Of a stretch of DNA of 64,000 nt, positions 34,929 through 47,250 are shown piece by piece. How positions within the stretch are numbered: the first letter of the stretch is position 1; each line of letters starts with the position of its first letter. A program made the position numbers and the translations under genes. The notes below the pieces were generated by a model that made no database searches, was not told the origin of the DNA, and saw nothing but the letters and a program-made list of their open reading frames with translations. Source of the stretch: Siderastrea radians (Eukaryota; Cnidaria; Anthozoa; Scleractinia; Rhizangiidae); contig CAXHKT010000105.1 in NCBI GenBank assembly GCA_964017195.1, positions 185,001 to 249,000 on the forward strand, given 5' to 3'.

Positions 34929-35255
34929 TTTCTACACAATAAACTTTTTTTTCTGATAGCCCCGAGGGATTTGCATTATTATTGGGCCAGTGCGCAGCCT
35001 TGCGCAGCCTTGCGTAGTTAACAACACCTCTTTTAGCCTCTGGGAATGCCCCAAAATGGGGATTTTTCCCTAAGGATCGCACATATCGCGCCTTCTTTGT
35101 GCTTTTGCACAAAAGGAATTTTTTTCGGATGGTGCCAGAGGGATTGAATGCATTTTGGACCTTTGTGCATGCAGCTGAGATTGCCAGTTAGCTTTTTTAG
35201 CCTCTGGGAAGGCCAAAAATTGGGTTTTTTCCCTAAGGATCGCACATATCGCGCC
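34929..35255. repeat. Hybrid dimer at the 3585-base duplication junction
   Basis: The left part, CACAATAAAC with a T8 tract, belongs to the A-type dimer that also starts at 38514. The right part, from CACCTCTTTTAGCC on, is that of the B subtype 1 dimer at 31344. The crossover therefore lies between about 34945 and 35027, in sequence shared by both parents. Confidence 0.82.
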
Positions 35256-36564
35256 TTTCTACACCATAAACTTTTTTTTCTGATAGCCCCGAGGGATTTG
35301 CATTATTATTGGGCCAGTGCGCAGCCTTGCGCAGCCTTGCGTAGTTAACAACACCTTTTTTAGCCTCTGGGAATGCCCCAAAATGGGGTTTTTTCCCTTT
35401 GGGTCGAACATATCGCGCCTTCTTTGTGCTTTTGCACAAAAGGAATTTTTTTCGGATGGTGCCAGAGGGATTGAATGCATTTTGGACCTTTGTGCATGCA
35501 GCTGAGATTGCCAGTTAGCTTTTTTAGCCTCTGGGAAGGCCAAAAATTGGGTTTTTTCCCTAAGGATCGCACATATCGCGCCTTTCTACACCATAAACTT
35601 TTTTTTCTGATAGTCCCGAGGGATTTGCATTATTATTGGGCCAGTGCGCAGCCTTGCGCAGCCTTGCGTAGTTAACAACACCTTTTTTAGCCTCTGGGAA
35701 TGCCCCAAAATGGGGTTTTTTCCCTTTGGATCGAACATATCGCGCCTTCTTTGTGCTTTTGCACAAAAGGAATTTTTTTCGGATGGTCCCAGAGGGATTG
35801 AATGCATTTTGGACCTTTGTGCATGCAGCTGAGAGTGCCAGTTAGCTTTTTTAGCCTCTGGGAAGGCCAATAATTGGGTTTTTTCCCTAAGGATCGCACA
35901 TATCGCGCCTTTCTACACCATAAACTTTTTTTTCTGATAGCCCCGAGGGATTTGCATTATTATTGGGCCAGTGCGCAGCCTTGCGCAGCCTTGCGTAGTT
36001 AACAACACCTTTTTTAGCCTCTGGGAATGCCCCAAAATGGGGTTTTTTCCCTAAGGATCGCACATATCGCGCCTTCTTTGTGCTTCTGCACAAAAGGAAT
36101 TTTTTTCGGATGGTCCCAGAGGGATTGAATGCAATTTGGACCTTTGTGCATGCAGCTGAGAGTGCCAGTTAGCTTTTTTAGCCTCTGGGAAGGCCAAAAA
36201 TTGGGTTTTTTTCCCTAAGGATCGCACATATCACGCCTTTCTACACAATAAACTTTTTTTTCTGATAGCCCCGAGGGATTTGCATTATTATTGGGCCAGT
36301 GCGCAGCCTTGCGCAGCCTTGCGTAGTTAACAACACCTTTTTTAGCCTCTGGGAATGCCCCAAAATGGGGTTTTTTCCCTAAGGATCGCAAATATCGCGC
36401 CTTCTTTGTGCTTTTGCACAAAAGGAATTTTTTTCGGATGGTCCCAGAGGGATTGAATGCATTTTGGACCTTTGTGCATGCAGCTGAGAGTGCCAGTTAG
36501 CTTTTTTAGCCTCTGGGAAGGCCAATAATTGGGTTTTTTCCCGAAGGATCGCACATATCGCGCC

Positions 36565-37042
36565 TTTCTACACAATAAACTTTTTTTTCTGATAGCCCCG
36601 AGGGATTTGCATTATTATTGGGCCAGTGCGCAGCCTTGCGTAGTTAACAACACCTTTTTTAGCCTCTGGGAATGCCCCAAAATGGGGTTTTTCCCTAAGG
36701 ATCGCACATATCGCGCCTTCTTTGTGCTTTTGTACAAAAGGAATTTTTTCGGATGGTCCCAGAGGGATTGAATGCATTTTGGACCTTTGTGCATGCAGCT
36801 GAGTGTGCCAGTTAGCTTTTTTAGCCTCTGGGAAGGCCAAAAATTGGGTCTTTTCCCTAAGGATCGCACATCTCGCGACTTCTTTGTGCTTTTGCACAAA
36901 AGGAATTTTTTTCGGATGGTGCCAGAGGGATTGAATGCATTTTGGACCTTTGTGCATGCAGCTGAGAGTGCCAGTTAGCTTTTTTAGCCTCTGGGAAGGC
37001 CAAAAATTGGGTTTTTTCCCTAAGGTTCGCACATATCGCGCC
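36565..37042 (+). repeat. Class II trimer d (478 b)
   Basis: This is the 3585-base-shifted copy of trimer c, including CTTTTGTACAAAAG. Confidence 0.9.
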
Positions 37043-37532
37043 TTTCAACACAATAAACTTTTTTTCTGATAGCCCCGAGGGATTTGCATTATTATTGGGC
37101 CAGTGCGCAGCCTTGCGCAGCCTTGCGCAGTTAACAACATCTTTTTTAGTCTCTGGGAATGCCCCAAAATGGAGTTTTTTTCCTAAGGATCGCGCACATA
37201 TCGCGCCTTCTTTGTGCTTTTGCACAAAAGGAATTTTTCTCTGATGGTCCCAGAGGGATTGACTACATTTGGGATATTTGTGCATGCAGCTGAGAGCGCC
37301 AATTTGCTTTTTTCTGCTTTTGGGGGCTAATTCAAGCCCTGAAAAAGTGCAGCACTTTTGAGTATCGCCAAATTCGATAAAAAAAGTGCCAAATGGAATG
37401 TTTTTTGGTGCCGTAACGGGATCTGGGGTGCTTTTGTGCTGGGGCCGTTGCACCAAAACCAGCACTTTTTTGAGGGACCCACCCCACCCCTCTCAAAACT
37501 GAAATTCCCACCTTATAGACAAAATCGCAGAC
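37043..37532 (+). repeat. Class I trimer 6 (490 b)
   Basis: It lies exactly 3585 bases from trimer 5, with the same private variants. Confidence 0.93.
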
Positions 37533-38839
37533 TTTCTACACAATAAACTTTTTTTTCTGATAGCCCCGAGGGATTTGCATTATTATTGGGCCAGTGCGCA
37601 GCCTTGCGCAGCCTTGCGTAGTTAACAACACCTTTTTTAGCCTCTGGGAATGCCCCAAAATGGGGTTTTTTTCCTATGGATCGCACATATCGCGCCTTCT
37701 TTGTGCTTTTGCACAAAAGGAATTTTTTTCGGATGGTCCCAGAGGGATTGAATGCATTTTGGACCTTTGTGCATGCAGCTGAGAGTGCCAGTTAGCTTTT
37801 TTAGCCTCTGGGAAGGCCAATAATTGGGTTTTTTCCCTAAGGATCGCACATATCGCGCCTTTCTACACCATAAACTTTTTTTCTGATAGCCCCGAGGGAT
37901 TTGCATTATTATTGGGCCAGTGCGCAGCCTTGCGCAGCCTTGCGTAGTTAACAACACCTTTTTTAGCCTCTGGGAATGCCCCAAAATGGGGTTTTTTCCC
38001 TATGGATCGAACATATCGCGCCTGCTTTGTGCTTTTGCACAAAAGGAATTTTTTTCGGATGGTCCCAGAGGGATTGAATGCATTTTGGACCTTTGTGCAT
38101 GCAGCTGAGAGTGCCAGTTAGCTTTTTTAGCCTCTGGGAAGGCCAATAATTGGGTTTTTTCCCTAAGGATCGCACATATCGCGCCTTTCTACACCATAAA
38201 CTTTTTTTTCTGATAGCCCCGAGGGATTTGCATTATTATTGGGCCAGTGCGCAGCCTTGCGCAGCCTTGCGTAGTTAACAACACCTTTTTTAGCCTCTGG
38301 GAATGCCCCAAAATGGGGTTTTTTCCCTAAGGATCGCACATATCGCGCCTTCTTTGTGCTTCTGCACAAAAGGAATTTTTTTCGGATGGTCGCAGAGGGA
38401 TTGAATGCAATTTGGACCTTTGTGCATGCAGCTGAGAGTGCCAGTTAGCTTTTTTAGCTTCTGGGAAGGCCAAAAATTGGGTTTTTTTCCCTAAGGATCG
38501 CACATATCACGCCTTTCTACACAATAAACTTTTTTTTCTGATAGCCCCGAGGGATTTGCATTATTATTGGGCCAGTGCACAGCCTTGCGCAGCCTTGCGT
38601 AGTTAACAACACCTTTTTTAGCCTCTGGGAATGCCCCAAAATGGGGTTTTTTCCCTAAGGATCGCAAATATCGCGCCTTCTTTGTGCTTTTGCACAAAAG
38701 GAATTTTTTCGGATGGTCCCAGAGGGATTGAATGCATTTTGGACCTTTGTGCATGCAGCTGAGAGTGCCAGTTAGCTTTTTTAGCCTCTGGGAAGGCCAA
38801 TAATTGGGTTTTTTCCCGAAGGATCGCACATATCGCGCC

Positions 38840-39319
38840 TTTCTACACAATAAACTTTTTTTTTCTGATAGCCCCGAGGGATTTGCATTATTATTGGGCC
38901 AGTGCGCAGCCTTGCGTAGTTAACAACACCTTTTTTAGCCTCTGGGAATGCCCCAAAATGGGGATTTTTCCCTAAGGGTCGCACATATCGCGCCTTCTTT
39001 GTGCTTTTGCACAAAAGGAATTTTTTCGGATGGTCCCAGAGGGATTGAATGCATTTTGGACCTTTGTGCATGCAGCTGAGTGTGCCAGTTAGCTTTTTTA
39101 GCCTCTGGGAAGGCCAAAAATTGGGTCTTTTCCCTAAGGATCGCACATCTCGCGACTTCTTTGTGCTTTTGCACAAAAGGAATTTTTTTCGGATGGTGCC
39201 AGAGGGATTGAATGCATTTTGGACCTTTGTGCATGCAGCTGAGAGTGCCAGTTAGCTTTTTTAGCCTCTGGGAAGGCCAAAAATTGGGTTTTTTCCCTAA
39301 GGTTCGCACATATCGCGCC
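38840..39319 (+). repeat. Class II trimer e (480 b)
   Basis: It has private CCCTAAGGGTCGC near 38970 and lies directly upstream of class I trimer 7. Confidence 0.9.
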
Positions 39320-39810
39320 TTTCAACACAATAAACTTTTTTTTCTGATAGCCCCGAGGGATTTGCATTATTATTGGGCCAGTGCGCAGCCTTGCGCAGCC
39401 TTGCGCAGTTAACAACATCTTTTTTAGGCTCTGGGAATGCCCCAAAATGGAGTTTTTTCCCTAAGGATCGCGCACATATCGCGCCTTCTTTGTGCTTTTT
39501 CACAAAAGGAATTTTTCTCTGATGGTCCCAGAGGGATTGACTACATTTGGGATATTTGTGCATGAAGCTGAGAGCGCCAATTAGCTTTTTTCTGCTTTTG
39601 GGGGCTAATTCAAGCCCTGAAAAAGTGCAGCACTTTTGAGTATCGCCAAATTCGATAAAAAAAGTGCCAAATGGAATGTTTTTTGGTGCCGTAACGAGAT
39701 CTGGGGTGCTTTTGTGCTGGGGCCGTTGCACCAAAACCAGCACTTTTTTGAGGGACCCACCCCACCCCTCTCAAAACTGAAATTCCCACCTTATCGACAA
39801 AATTGCAGAC
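39320..39810 (+). repeat. Class I trimer 7 (491 b)
   Basis: It has GTGCTTTTTCAC, CATGAAGCTG and ATTGCAGAC as in trimer 1, plus private AACGAGATCTG and a following unit start TTTCCACAC. Confidence 0.93.
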
Positions 39811-40137
39811 TTTCCACACAATAAACTTTTTTTTCTGATATCCCCGAGGGATTTGCATTATTATTGGGCCAGTGCGCAGCCTTGCGCAGCCTTGCGTAGT
39901 TAACAACACCTTTTTTAGCCTCTGGGAATGCCCCAAAATGGGGTTTTTTTCCTATGGATCGCACATATCGCGCCTTCTTTGTGCTTTTGCACAAAAGGAA
40001 TTTTTTTCGGATGGTCCCAGAGGGATTGAATGCATTTTGGACCTTTGTGCATGCAGCTGACAGTGCCAGTTAGCTTTTTTAGCCTCTGGGAAGGCCAATA
40101 ATTGGGTTTTTTCCCTAAGGATCGCACATATCGCGCC

Positions 40138-40423
40138 TTTCTACACCATAAACTTTTTTTTCTGATAGCCCCGAGGGATTTGCATTATTATTTCGCCAGT
40201 GCGCAGCCTTGCGCAGCCTTGCGTAGTTAACAACACCTTTTTTAGCCTCTGGGAATGCCCCAAAATGGGGTTTTTTCCCTAAGGAATTTTTTTCGGATGG
40301 TCCCAGAGGGATTGAATGCATTTTGGACCTTTGTGCATGCAGCTGAGAGTGCCAGTTAGCTTTTTTAGCCTCTGGGAAGGCCAATAATTGGGTTTTTTCC
40401 CTAAGGATCGCACATATCGCGCC
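40138..40423 (+). repeat. Shortened dimer (286 b) with 41-b microhomology deletion
   Basis: Box A runs into CCCTAAGGAATTTTTTTCGG. The 41 bases holding the CATATCGCGCC element and the TTTGTGC/GCACAAA dyad are missing. The intact unit has AAGGA at both ends of the lost segment, and one AAGGA (40281-40285) remains at the junction. The unit also has TTATTTCGCCAG near 40190 where others have TTATTGGGCCAG. Confidence 0.92.
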
Positions 40424-41078
40424 TTTCTACACCATAAACTTTTTTTTCTGATAGCCCCGAGGGATTTGCATTATTATTGGGCCAGTGCGCAGCCTTGCGC
40501 AGCCTTGCGTAGTTAACAACACCTTTTTTAGCCTCTGGGAATGCACCAAAATGGGGTTTTTTCCCTAAGGATCGCACATATCGCGCCTTCTTTGTGCTTC
40601 TGCACAAAAGGAATTTTTTTCGGATGGTCCCAGAGGGATTGAATGCAATTTGGACCTTTGTGCATGCAGCTGAGAGTGCCAGTTAGCTTTTTTAGCCTCT
40701 GGGAAGGCCAAAAATTGGGTTTTTTTCCCTAAGGATCGCACATATCACGCCTTTCTACACAATAAACTTTTTTTTCTGATAGCCCCGAGGGATTTGCATT
40801 ATTATTGGGCCAGTGCGCAGCCTTGCGCAGCCTTGCGTAGTTAACAACACCTTTTTTAGCCTCTGGGAATGCCCCAAAATGGGGTTTTTTCCCTAAGGAT
40901 CGCAAATATCGCGCCTTCTTTGTGCTTTTGCACAAAAGGAATTTTTTTCGGATGGTGCCAGAGGGATTGAATGCATTTTGGACCTTTGTGCATGCAGCTG
41001 AGAGTGCCAGTTAGCTTTTTTAGCCTCTGGGAAGGCCAATAATTGGGTTTTTTCCCGAAGGATCGCACATATCGCGCC

Positions 41079-41557
41079 TTTCTACACAATAAACTTTTTT
41101 TTCTGATAGCCCCGAGGGATTTGCATTATTATTGGGCCAGTGCGCAGCCTTGCGTAGCTAACAACACCTTTTTTAGCCTCTGGGAATGCCCCAAAATGGG
41201 GATTTTTCCCTAAGGATCGCACATATCGCGCCTTCTTTGTGCTTTTGCACAAAAGGAATTTTTTCGGATGGTCCCAGAGGGATTGAATGCATTTTGGACC
41301 TTTGTGCATGCAGCTGAGTGTGCCAGTTAGCTTTTTTAGCCTCTGGGAAGGCCAAAAATTGGGTCTTTTCCCTAAGGATCGCACATCTCGCGACTTCTTT
41401 GTGCTTTTGCACAAAAGGAATTTTTTTCGGATGGTGCCAGAGGGATTGAATGCATTTTGGACCTTTGTGCATGCAGCTGAGAGTGCCAGTTAGCTTTTTT
41501 AGCCTCTGGGAAGGCCAAAAATTGGGTTTTTTCCCTAAGGTTCGCACATATCGCGCC
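41079..41557 (+). repeat. Class II trimer f (479 b)
   Basis: It lies directly upstream of class I trimer 8, with private GCGTAGCTAACAAC near 41150, which destroys the GTTAAC site present in most units. Confidence 0.9.
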
Positions 41558-42047
41558 TTTCAACACAATAAACTTTTTTTTCTGATAGCCCCGAGGGATT
41601 TGCATTATTATTGGGCCAGTGCGCAGCCTTGCGCAGCCTTGCGCAGTTAACAACATCTTTTTTAGGCTCTGGGAATGGCCCAAAATGGAGTTTTTCCCTT
41701 AGGATCGCGCACATATCGCGCCTTCTTTGTGCTTTTGCACAAAAGGAATTTTTCTCTGATGGTCCCAGAGGGATTGACTACATTTGGGATATTTGTGCAT
41801 GCAGCTGAGAGCGCCAATTTGCTTTTTTCTGCTTTTGGGGGCTAATTCAAGCCCTGAAAAAGTGCAGCACTTTTGAGTATCGCCAAATTCGATAAACAAA
41901 GTGCCAAATGGAATGTTTTTTGGTGCCGTAACGGGATCTGGGGTGCTTTTGTGCTGGGGCCGTTGCACCAAAACCAGCACTTTTTTGAGGGACCCACCCC
42001 ACCCCTCTCAAAACTGAAATTCCCACCTTATCGACAAAATCGCAGAC
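41558..42047 (+). repeat. Class I trimer 8 (490 b)
   Basis: It has GATAAACAAAG like trimers 2, 11 and 14, with private GGGAATGGCCC and TTTTTCCCTTAGG in box A. Confidence 0.92.
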
Positions 42048-42528
42048 TTTCTACACAATAAACTTTTTTTTCTGATAGCCCCGAGGGATTTGCATTATTA
42101 TTGGGCCAGTGCGCAGCCTTGCGCAGTTAACAACATCTTTTTTAGGCTCTGGGAATGCCCCAAAATGGAGTTTTTTCCCTAAGGATCGCGCACATATCGC
42201 GCCTTCTTTGTGCTTTTGCACAAAAGGAATTTTTCTCTGATGGTCCCAGAGGGATTGACTACATTTGGGATATTTGTGCATGAAGCTGAGAGCGCCAATT
42301 AGCTTTTTTCTGCTTTTGGGGGCTAATTCAAGCCCTGAAAAAGTGCAGCACTTTTGAGTATCGCCAAATTCGATAAAAAAAGTGCCAAATGGAATGTTTT
42401 TTGGTGCCGTAACGGGATCTGGGGTGCTTTTGTGCTGGGGCCGTTGCACCAAAACCAGCACTTTTTTGAGGGACCCACCCCACCCCTCTCAAAACTGAAA
42501 TTCCCACCTTATCGACAAAATCGCAGAC
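42048..42528 (+). repeat. Class I trimer 9 (481 b), tandem to trimer 8
   Basis: It is ten bases shorter than its relatives because it carries one GCGCAGCCTT copy instead of two. It has GAGTATCGCC where trimers 3, 12 and 15 have GAGTATCTCC. Confidence 0.92.
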
Positions 42529-43836
42529 TTTCTACACAATAAACTTTTTTTTCTGATATCCCCGAGGGATTTGCATTATTATTGGGCCAGTGCGCAGCCT
42601 TGCGCAGGCTTGCGTAGTTAACAACACCTTTTTTAGCCTCTGGGAATGCCCCAAAATGGGGTTTTTTTCCTATGGATCGCACATATCGCGCCTTCTTTGT
42701 GCTTTTGCACAAAAGGAATTTTTTTCGGATGGTTCCAGAGGGATTGAATGCATTTTGGACCTTTGTGCATGCAGCTGAGAGTGCCAGTTAGCTTTTTTAG
42801 CCTCTGGGAAGGCCAATAATTGGGTTTTTTCCCTAAGGATCGCACATATCGCGCCTTTCTACACCATAAACTTTTTTTTCTGATAGCCCCGAGGGATTTG
42901 CATTATTATTGGGCCAGTGCGCAGCCTTGCGCAGCCTTGCGTAGTTAACAACACCTTTTTTAGCCTCTGGGAATGCCCCAAAATGGGGTTTTTTCCCTAT
43001 GGATCAAACATATCGCGCCTTCTTTGTGTTTTTGCACAAAAGGAATTTTTTTCGGATGGTCCCAGAGGGATTGAATGCATTTTGGACCTTTGTGCATGCA
43101 GCTGAGAGTGCCAGTTAGCTTTTTTAGCCTCTGGGAAGGCCAATAATTGGGTTTTTTCCCTAAGGATCGCACATATCGCGCCTTTCTACACCATAAACTT
43201 TTTTTTCTGATAGCCCCGAGGGATTTGCATTATTATTGGGCCAGTGCGCAGCCTTGCGCAGCCTTGCGTAGTTAACAACACCTTTTTTAGCCTCTAGTAA
43301 TGCCCCAAAATGGGGTTTTTTCCCTAAGGATCGCACATATCGCGCCTTCTTTGTGCTTCTGCACAAAAGGAATTTTTTTCGGATGGTCCCAGAGGGATTG
43401 AATGCAATTTGGACCTTTGTGCATGCAGCTGAGAGTGCCAGTTAGCTTTTTTAGCCTCTGGGAAGGCCAAAAATTGGTTTTTTTTCCCTAAGGATCGCAC
43501 ATATCACGCCTTTCTACACAATAAACTTTTTTTTCTGATAGCCCCGAGGGATTTGCATTATTATTGGGCCAGTGCGCAGCCTTGCGCAGCCTTGCGTAGT
43601 TAACAACACCTTTTTTAGCCTCTGGGAATGCCCCAAAATGGGGTTTTTCCCTAAGGATCGCAAATATCGCGCCTTCTTTGTGCTTTTGCACAAAAGGAAT
43701 TTTTTTCGGATGGTCCCAGAGGGATTGAATGCATTTTGGACCTTTGTGCATGCAGCTGAGAGTGCCAGTTAGCTTTTTTAGCCTCTGGGAAGGCCAATAA
43801 TTGGGTTTTTTCCCGAAGGATCGCACATATCGCGCC

Positions 43837-44315
43837 TTTCTACACAATAAACTTTTTTTTCTGATAGCCCCGAGGGATTTGCATTATTATTGGGCCAGTG
43901 CGCAGCCTTGCGTAGTCAACAACACCTTTTTTAGCCTCTGGGAATGCCCCAAAATGGGGATTTTTCCCTAAGGATCGCACATATCGCGCCTTCTTTGTGC
44001 TTTTGCACAAAAGGAATTTTTTCGGATGGTCCCAGAGGGATTGAATGCATTTTGGACCTTTGTGCATGCAGCTGAGTGTGCCAGTTAGCTTTTTTAGCCT
44101 CTGGGAAGGCCAAAAATTGGGTCTTTTCCCTAAGGATCGCACATCTCGCGACTTCTTTGTGCTTTTGCACAAAAGGAATTTTTTTCGGATGGTGCCAGAG
44201 GGATTGAATGCATTTTGGACCTTTGTGCATGCAGCTGAGAGTGCCAGTTAGCTTTTTTAGCCTCTGGGAAGGCCAAAAATTGGGTTTTTTCCCTAAGGTT
44301 CGCACATATCGCGCC
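43837..44315 (+). repeat. Class II trimer g (479 b)
   Basis: It lies directly upstream of class I trimer 10, with GTAGTCAACAAC in place of GTAGTTAACAAC, as in trimers b, i and k. Confidence 0.9.
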
Positions 44316-44806
44316 TTTCAACACAATAAACTTTTTTTTTCTGATAGCCCCGAGGGATTTGCATTATTATTGGGCCAGTGCGCAGCCTTGCGCAGCCTTG
44401 CGCAGTTAACAACATCTTTTTTAGGCGCTGGGAATGCCCCAAAATGGAGTTTTTTCCCTAAGGATCGCGCACATATCGCGCCTTCTTTGTGCTTTTGCAC
44501 AAAAGGAGTTTTTCTCTGATGGTCCCAGAGGGATTGACTACATTTGGGATATTTGTGCATGCAGCTGAGAGCGCCAATTTGCTTTTTCTGCTTTTGGGGG
44601 CTAATTCAAGCCCTGAAAAAGTGCAGCACTTTTGAGTATCGCCAAATTCGATAAAAAAAGTGCCAAATGGAATGTTTTTTGGTGCCGTAACGGGATCTGG
44701 GGTGCTTTTGTGCTGGGGCCGTTGCACCAAAACCAGCACTTTTTTGAGGGACCCACCCCACCCCTCTCAAAACTGAAATTCCCACCTTATCGACAAAATT
44801 GCAGAC
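44316..44806 (+). repeat. Class I trimer 10 (491 b)
   Basis: Private TTAGGCGCTGGG, CAAAAGGAGTTTTTC and TTGCTTTTTCTGC are shared only with trimer 13, one 4713-base period away. Confidence 0.93.
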
Positions 44807-45789
44807 TTTCTACACAATAAACTTTTTTTTCTGATATCCCCGAGGGATTTGCATTATTATTGGGCCAGTGCGCAGCCTTGCGCAGCCTTGCGTAGTTAAC
44901 AACACCTTTTTTAGCCTCTGGGAATGCCCCAAAATGGGGTTTTTTTCCTATGGATCGCACATATCGCGCCTTCTTTGTGCTTTTGCACAAAAGGAATTTT
45001 TTTCGGATGGTCCCAGAGGGATTGAATGCATTTTGGACCTTTGTGCATGCAGCTGACAGTGCCAGTTAGCTTTTTTAGCCTCTGGGAAGGCCAATAATTG
45101 GGTTTTTTCCCTAAGGATCGCACATATCGCGCCTTTCTACACCATAAACTTTTTTTTCTGATAGCCCCGAGGGATTTGCATTATTATTGGGCCAGTGCGC
45201 AGCCTTGCGCAGCCTTGCGTAGTTAACAACACCTTTTTTAGCCTCTGGGAATGCCCCAAAATGGGGTTTTTTCCCTATGGATCGAACATATCGCGCCTTC
45301 TTTGTGCTTTTGCACAAAAGGAATTTTTTTCGGATGGTCCCAGAGGGATTGAATGCATTTTGGACCTTTGTGCATGCAGCTGAGAGTGCCAGTTAGCTTT
45401 TTTAGCCTCTGGGAAGGCCAATAATTGGGTTTTTTCCCTAAGGATCGCACATATCGCGCCTTTCTACACCATAAACTTTTTTTTTCTGATAGCCCCGAGG
45501 GATTTGCATTATTATTGGGCCAGTGCGCAGCCTTGCGCAGCCTTGCGTAGTTAACAACACCTTTTTTAGGCTCTGGGAATGCCCCAAAATGGGGTTTTTT
45601 CCCTAAGGATCGCACATATCGCGCCTTCTTTGTGCTTCTGCACAAAAGGAATTTTTTTCGGATGGTCCCAGAGGGATTGAATGCAATTTGGACCTTTGTG
45701 CATGCAGCTGAGAGTGCCAGTTAGCTTTTTTAGCCTCTGGGAAGGCCAAAAATTGGGTTTTTTTCCCTAAGGATCGCACATATCACGCC

Positions 45790-46268
45790 TTTCTACACAA
45801 TAAACTTTTTTTTCTGATAGCCCCGAGGGATTTGCATTATTATTGGGCCAGTGCGCAGCCTTGCGTAGTTAACAACACCTTTTTTAGCCTCTGGGAATGC
45901 CCCAAAATGGGGATTTTTCCCTAAGGATCGCACATATCGCGCCTTCTTTGTGCTTTTGCACAAAAGGAATTTTTTCGGATGGTCCCAGAGGGATTGAATG
46001 CATTTTGGACCTTTGTGCATGCAGCTGAGTGTGCCAGTTAGCTTTTTTAGCCTCTGGGAAGGCCAAAAATTGGGTCTTTTCCCTAAGGATCGCACATCTC
46101 GCGACTTCTTTGTGCTTTTGCACAAAAGGAATTTTTTTCGGATGGTGCCAGAGGGATTGAATGCATTTTGGACCTTTGTGCATGCAGCTGAGAGTGCCAG
46201 TTAGCTTTTTTAGCCTCTGGGAAGGCCAAAAATTGGGTTTTTTCCCTAAGGATCGCACATATCGCGCC
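45790..46268 (+). repeat. Class II trimer h (479 b)
   Basis: It lies directly upstream of class I trimer 11 and carries GTAGTTAACAAC. Confidence 0.9.
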
Positions 46269-46759
46269 TTTCAACACAATAAACTTTTTTTTCTGATAGC
46301 CCCGAGGGATTTGCATTATTATTGGGCCAGTGCGCAGCCTTGCGCAGCCTTGCGCAGTTAACAACATCTTTTTTAGGCTCTGGGAATGCCCCAAAATGGA
46401 GTTTTTTCCCTAAGGATCGCGCACATATCGCGCCTTCTTTGTGCTTTTGCACAAAAGGAATTTTTCTCTGATGGTCCCAGAGGGATTGACTACATTTGGG
46501 ATATTTGTGCATGCAGCTGAGAGCGCCAATTTGCTTTTTTCTGCTTTTGGGGGCTAATTCAAGCCCTGAAAAAGTGCAGCACTTTTGAGTATCGCCAAAT
46601 TCGATAAACAAAGTGCCAAATGGAATGTTTTTTGGTGCCGTAACGGGATCTGGGGTGCTTTTGTGCTGGGGCCGTTGCACCAAAACCAGCACTTTCTTGA
46701 GGGACCCACCCCACCCCTCTCAAAACTGAAATTCCCACCTTATCGACAAAATCGCAGAC
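46269..46759 (+). repeat. Class I trimer 11 (491 b)
   Basis: It carries the variants of trimer 2 (GATAAACAAAG, CACTTTCTTGAGG). Confidence 0.93.
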
Positions 46760-47250
46760 TTTCTACACAATAAACTTTTTTTTCTGATAGCCCCGAGGGA
46801 TTTGCATTATTATTGGGCCAGTGCGCAGCCTTGCGCAGCCTTGCGCAGTTAACAACATCTTTTTTAGGCTCTGGGAATGCCCCAAAATGGAGTTTTTTCC
46901 CTAAGGATCGCGCACATATCGCGCCTTCTTTGTGCTTTTGCACAAAAGGAATTTTTCTCTGATGGTCCCAGAGGGATTGACTACATTTGGGATATTTGTG
47001 CATGAAGCTGAGAGCGCCAATTAGCTTTTTTCTGCTTTTGGGGGCTAATTCAAGCCCTGAAAAAGTGCAGCACTTTTGAGTATCTCCAAATTCGATAAAA
47101 AAAGTGCCAAATGGAATGTTTTTTGGTGCCGTAACGGGATCTGGGGTGCTTTTGTGCTGGGGCCGTTGCACCAAAACCAGCACTTTTTTGAGGGACCCAC
47201 CCCACCCCTCTCAAAACTGAAATTCCCACCTTATCGACAAAATCGCAGAC
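46760..47250 (+). repeat. Class I trimer 12 (491 b), tandem to trimer 11
   Basis: It carries the GAGTATCTCC variant of trimer 3. Confidence 0.93.

Larger units (their letters stand above)
31448..35032. repeat. 3585-base tandem duplication, copy 1
   Basis: Every unit start and variant between about 31.45 and 35.03 kb recurs 3585 bases later, including the distinctive CCCTTTGGGTCGAACATATC near 31811 and the TTATAGAC of the class I trimer. I saw no base difference between the two copies. It covers 22 protomers (eight dimers, one class II and one class I trimer). Its left edge lies in the subtype 1 B dimer, so the duplicated segment includes the B-to-A boundary. The edges are known only to within about 100 bases. 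Confidence 0.88.
35033..38617. repeat. 3585-base tandem duplication, copy 2
   Basis: This is the second copy of the preceding block. The junction is the hybrid dimer starting at 34929: A-type CACAATAAAC start, then the B subtype 1 features ACACCTCTTTTAGCC and GGGGATTTTTCCC. After the second copy the sequence continues with ordinary A-type dimers (starting 38514). Confidence 0.87.
38840..43836. repeat. A HOR copy (4997 b, 31 protomers)
   Basis: The order is class II trimer, class I trimer, four dimers (39811-41078, one shortened by 41 b), class II trimer, two class I trimers, four dimers (42529-43836). It is the longest of the three HOR copies in this domain and the most divergent. Confidence 0.85.

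Noticed and set aside
31448..38617. The 3585-base duplication as certain biology
   Set aside because: Two blocks without visible differences could be an assembly duplication, so I report it as an observation, not as an established structure.
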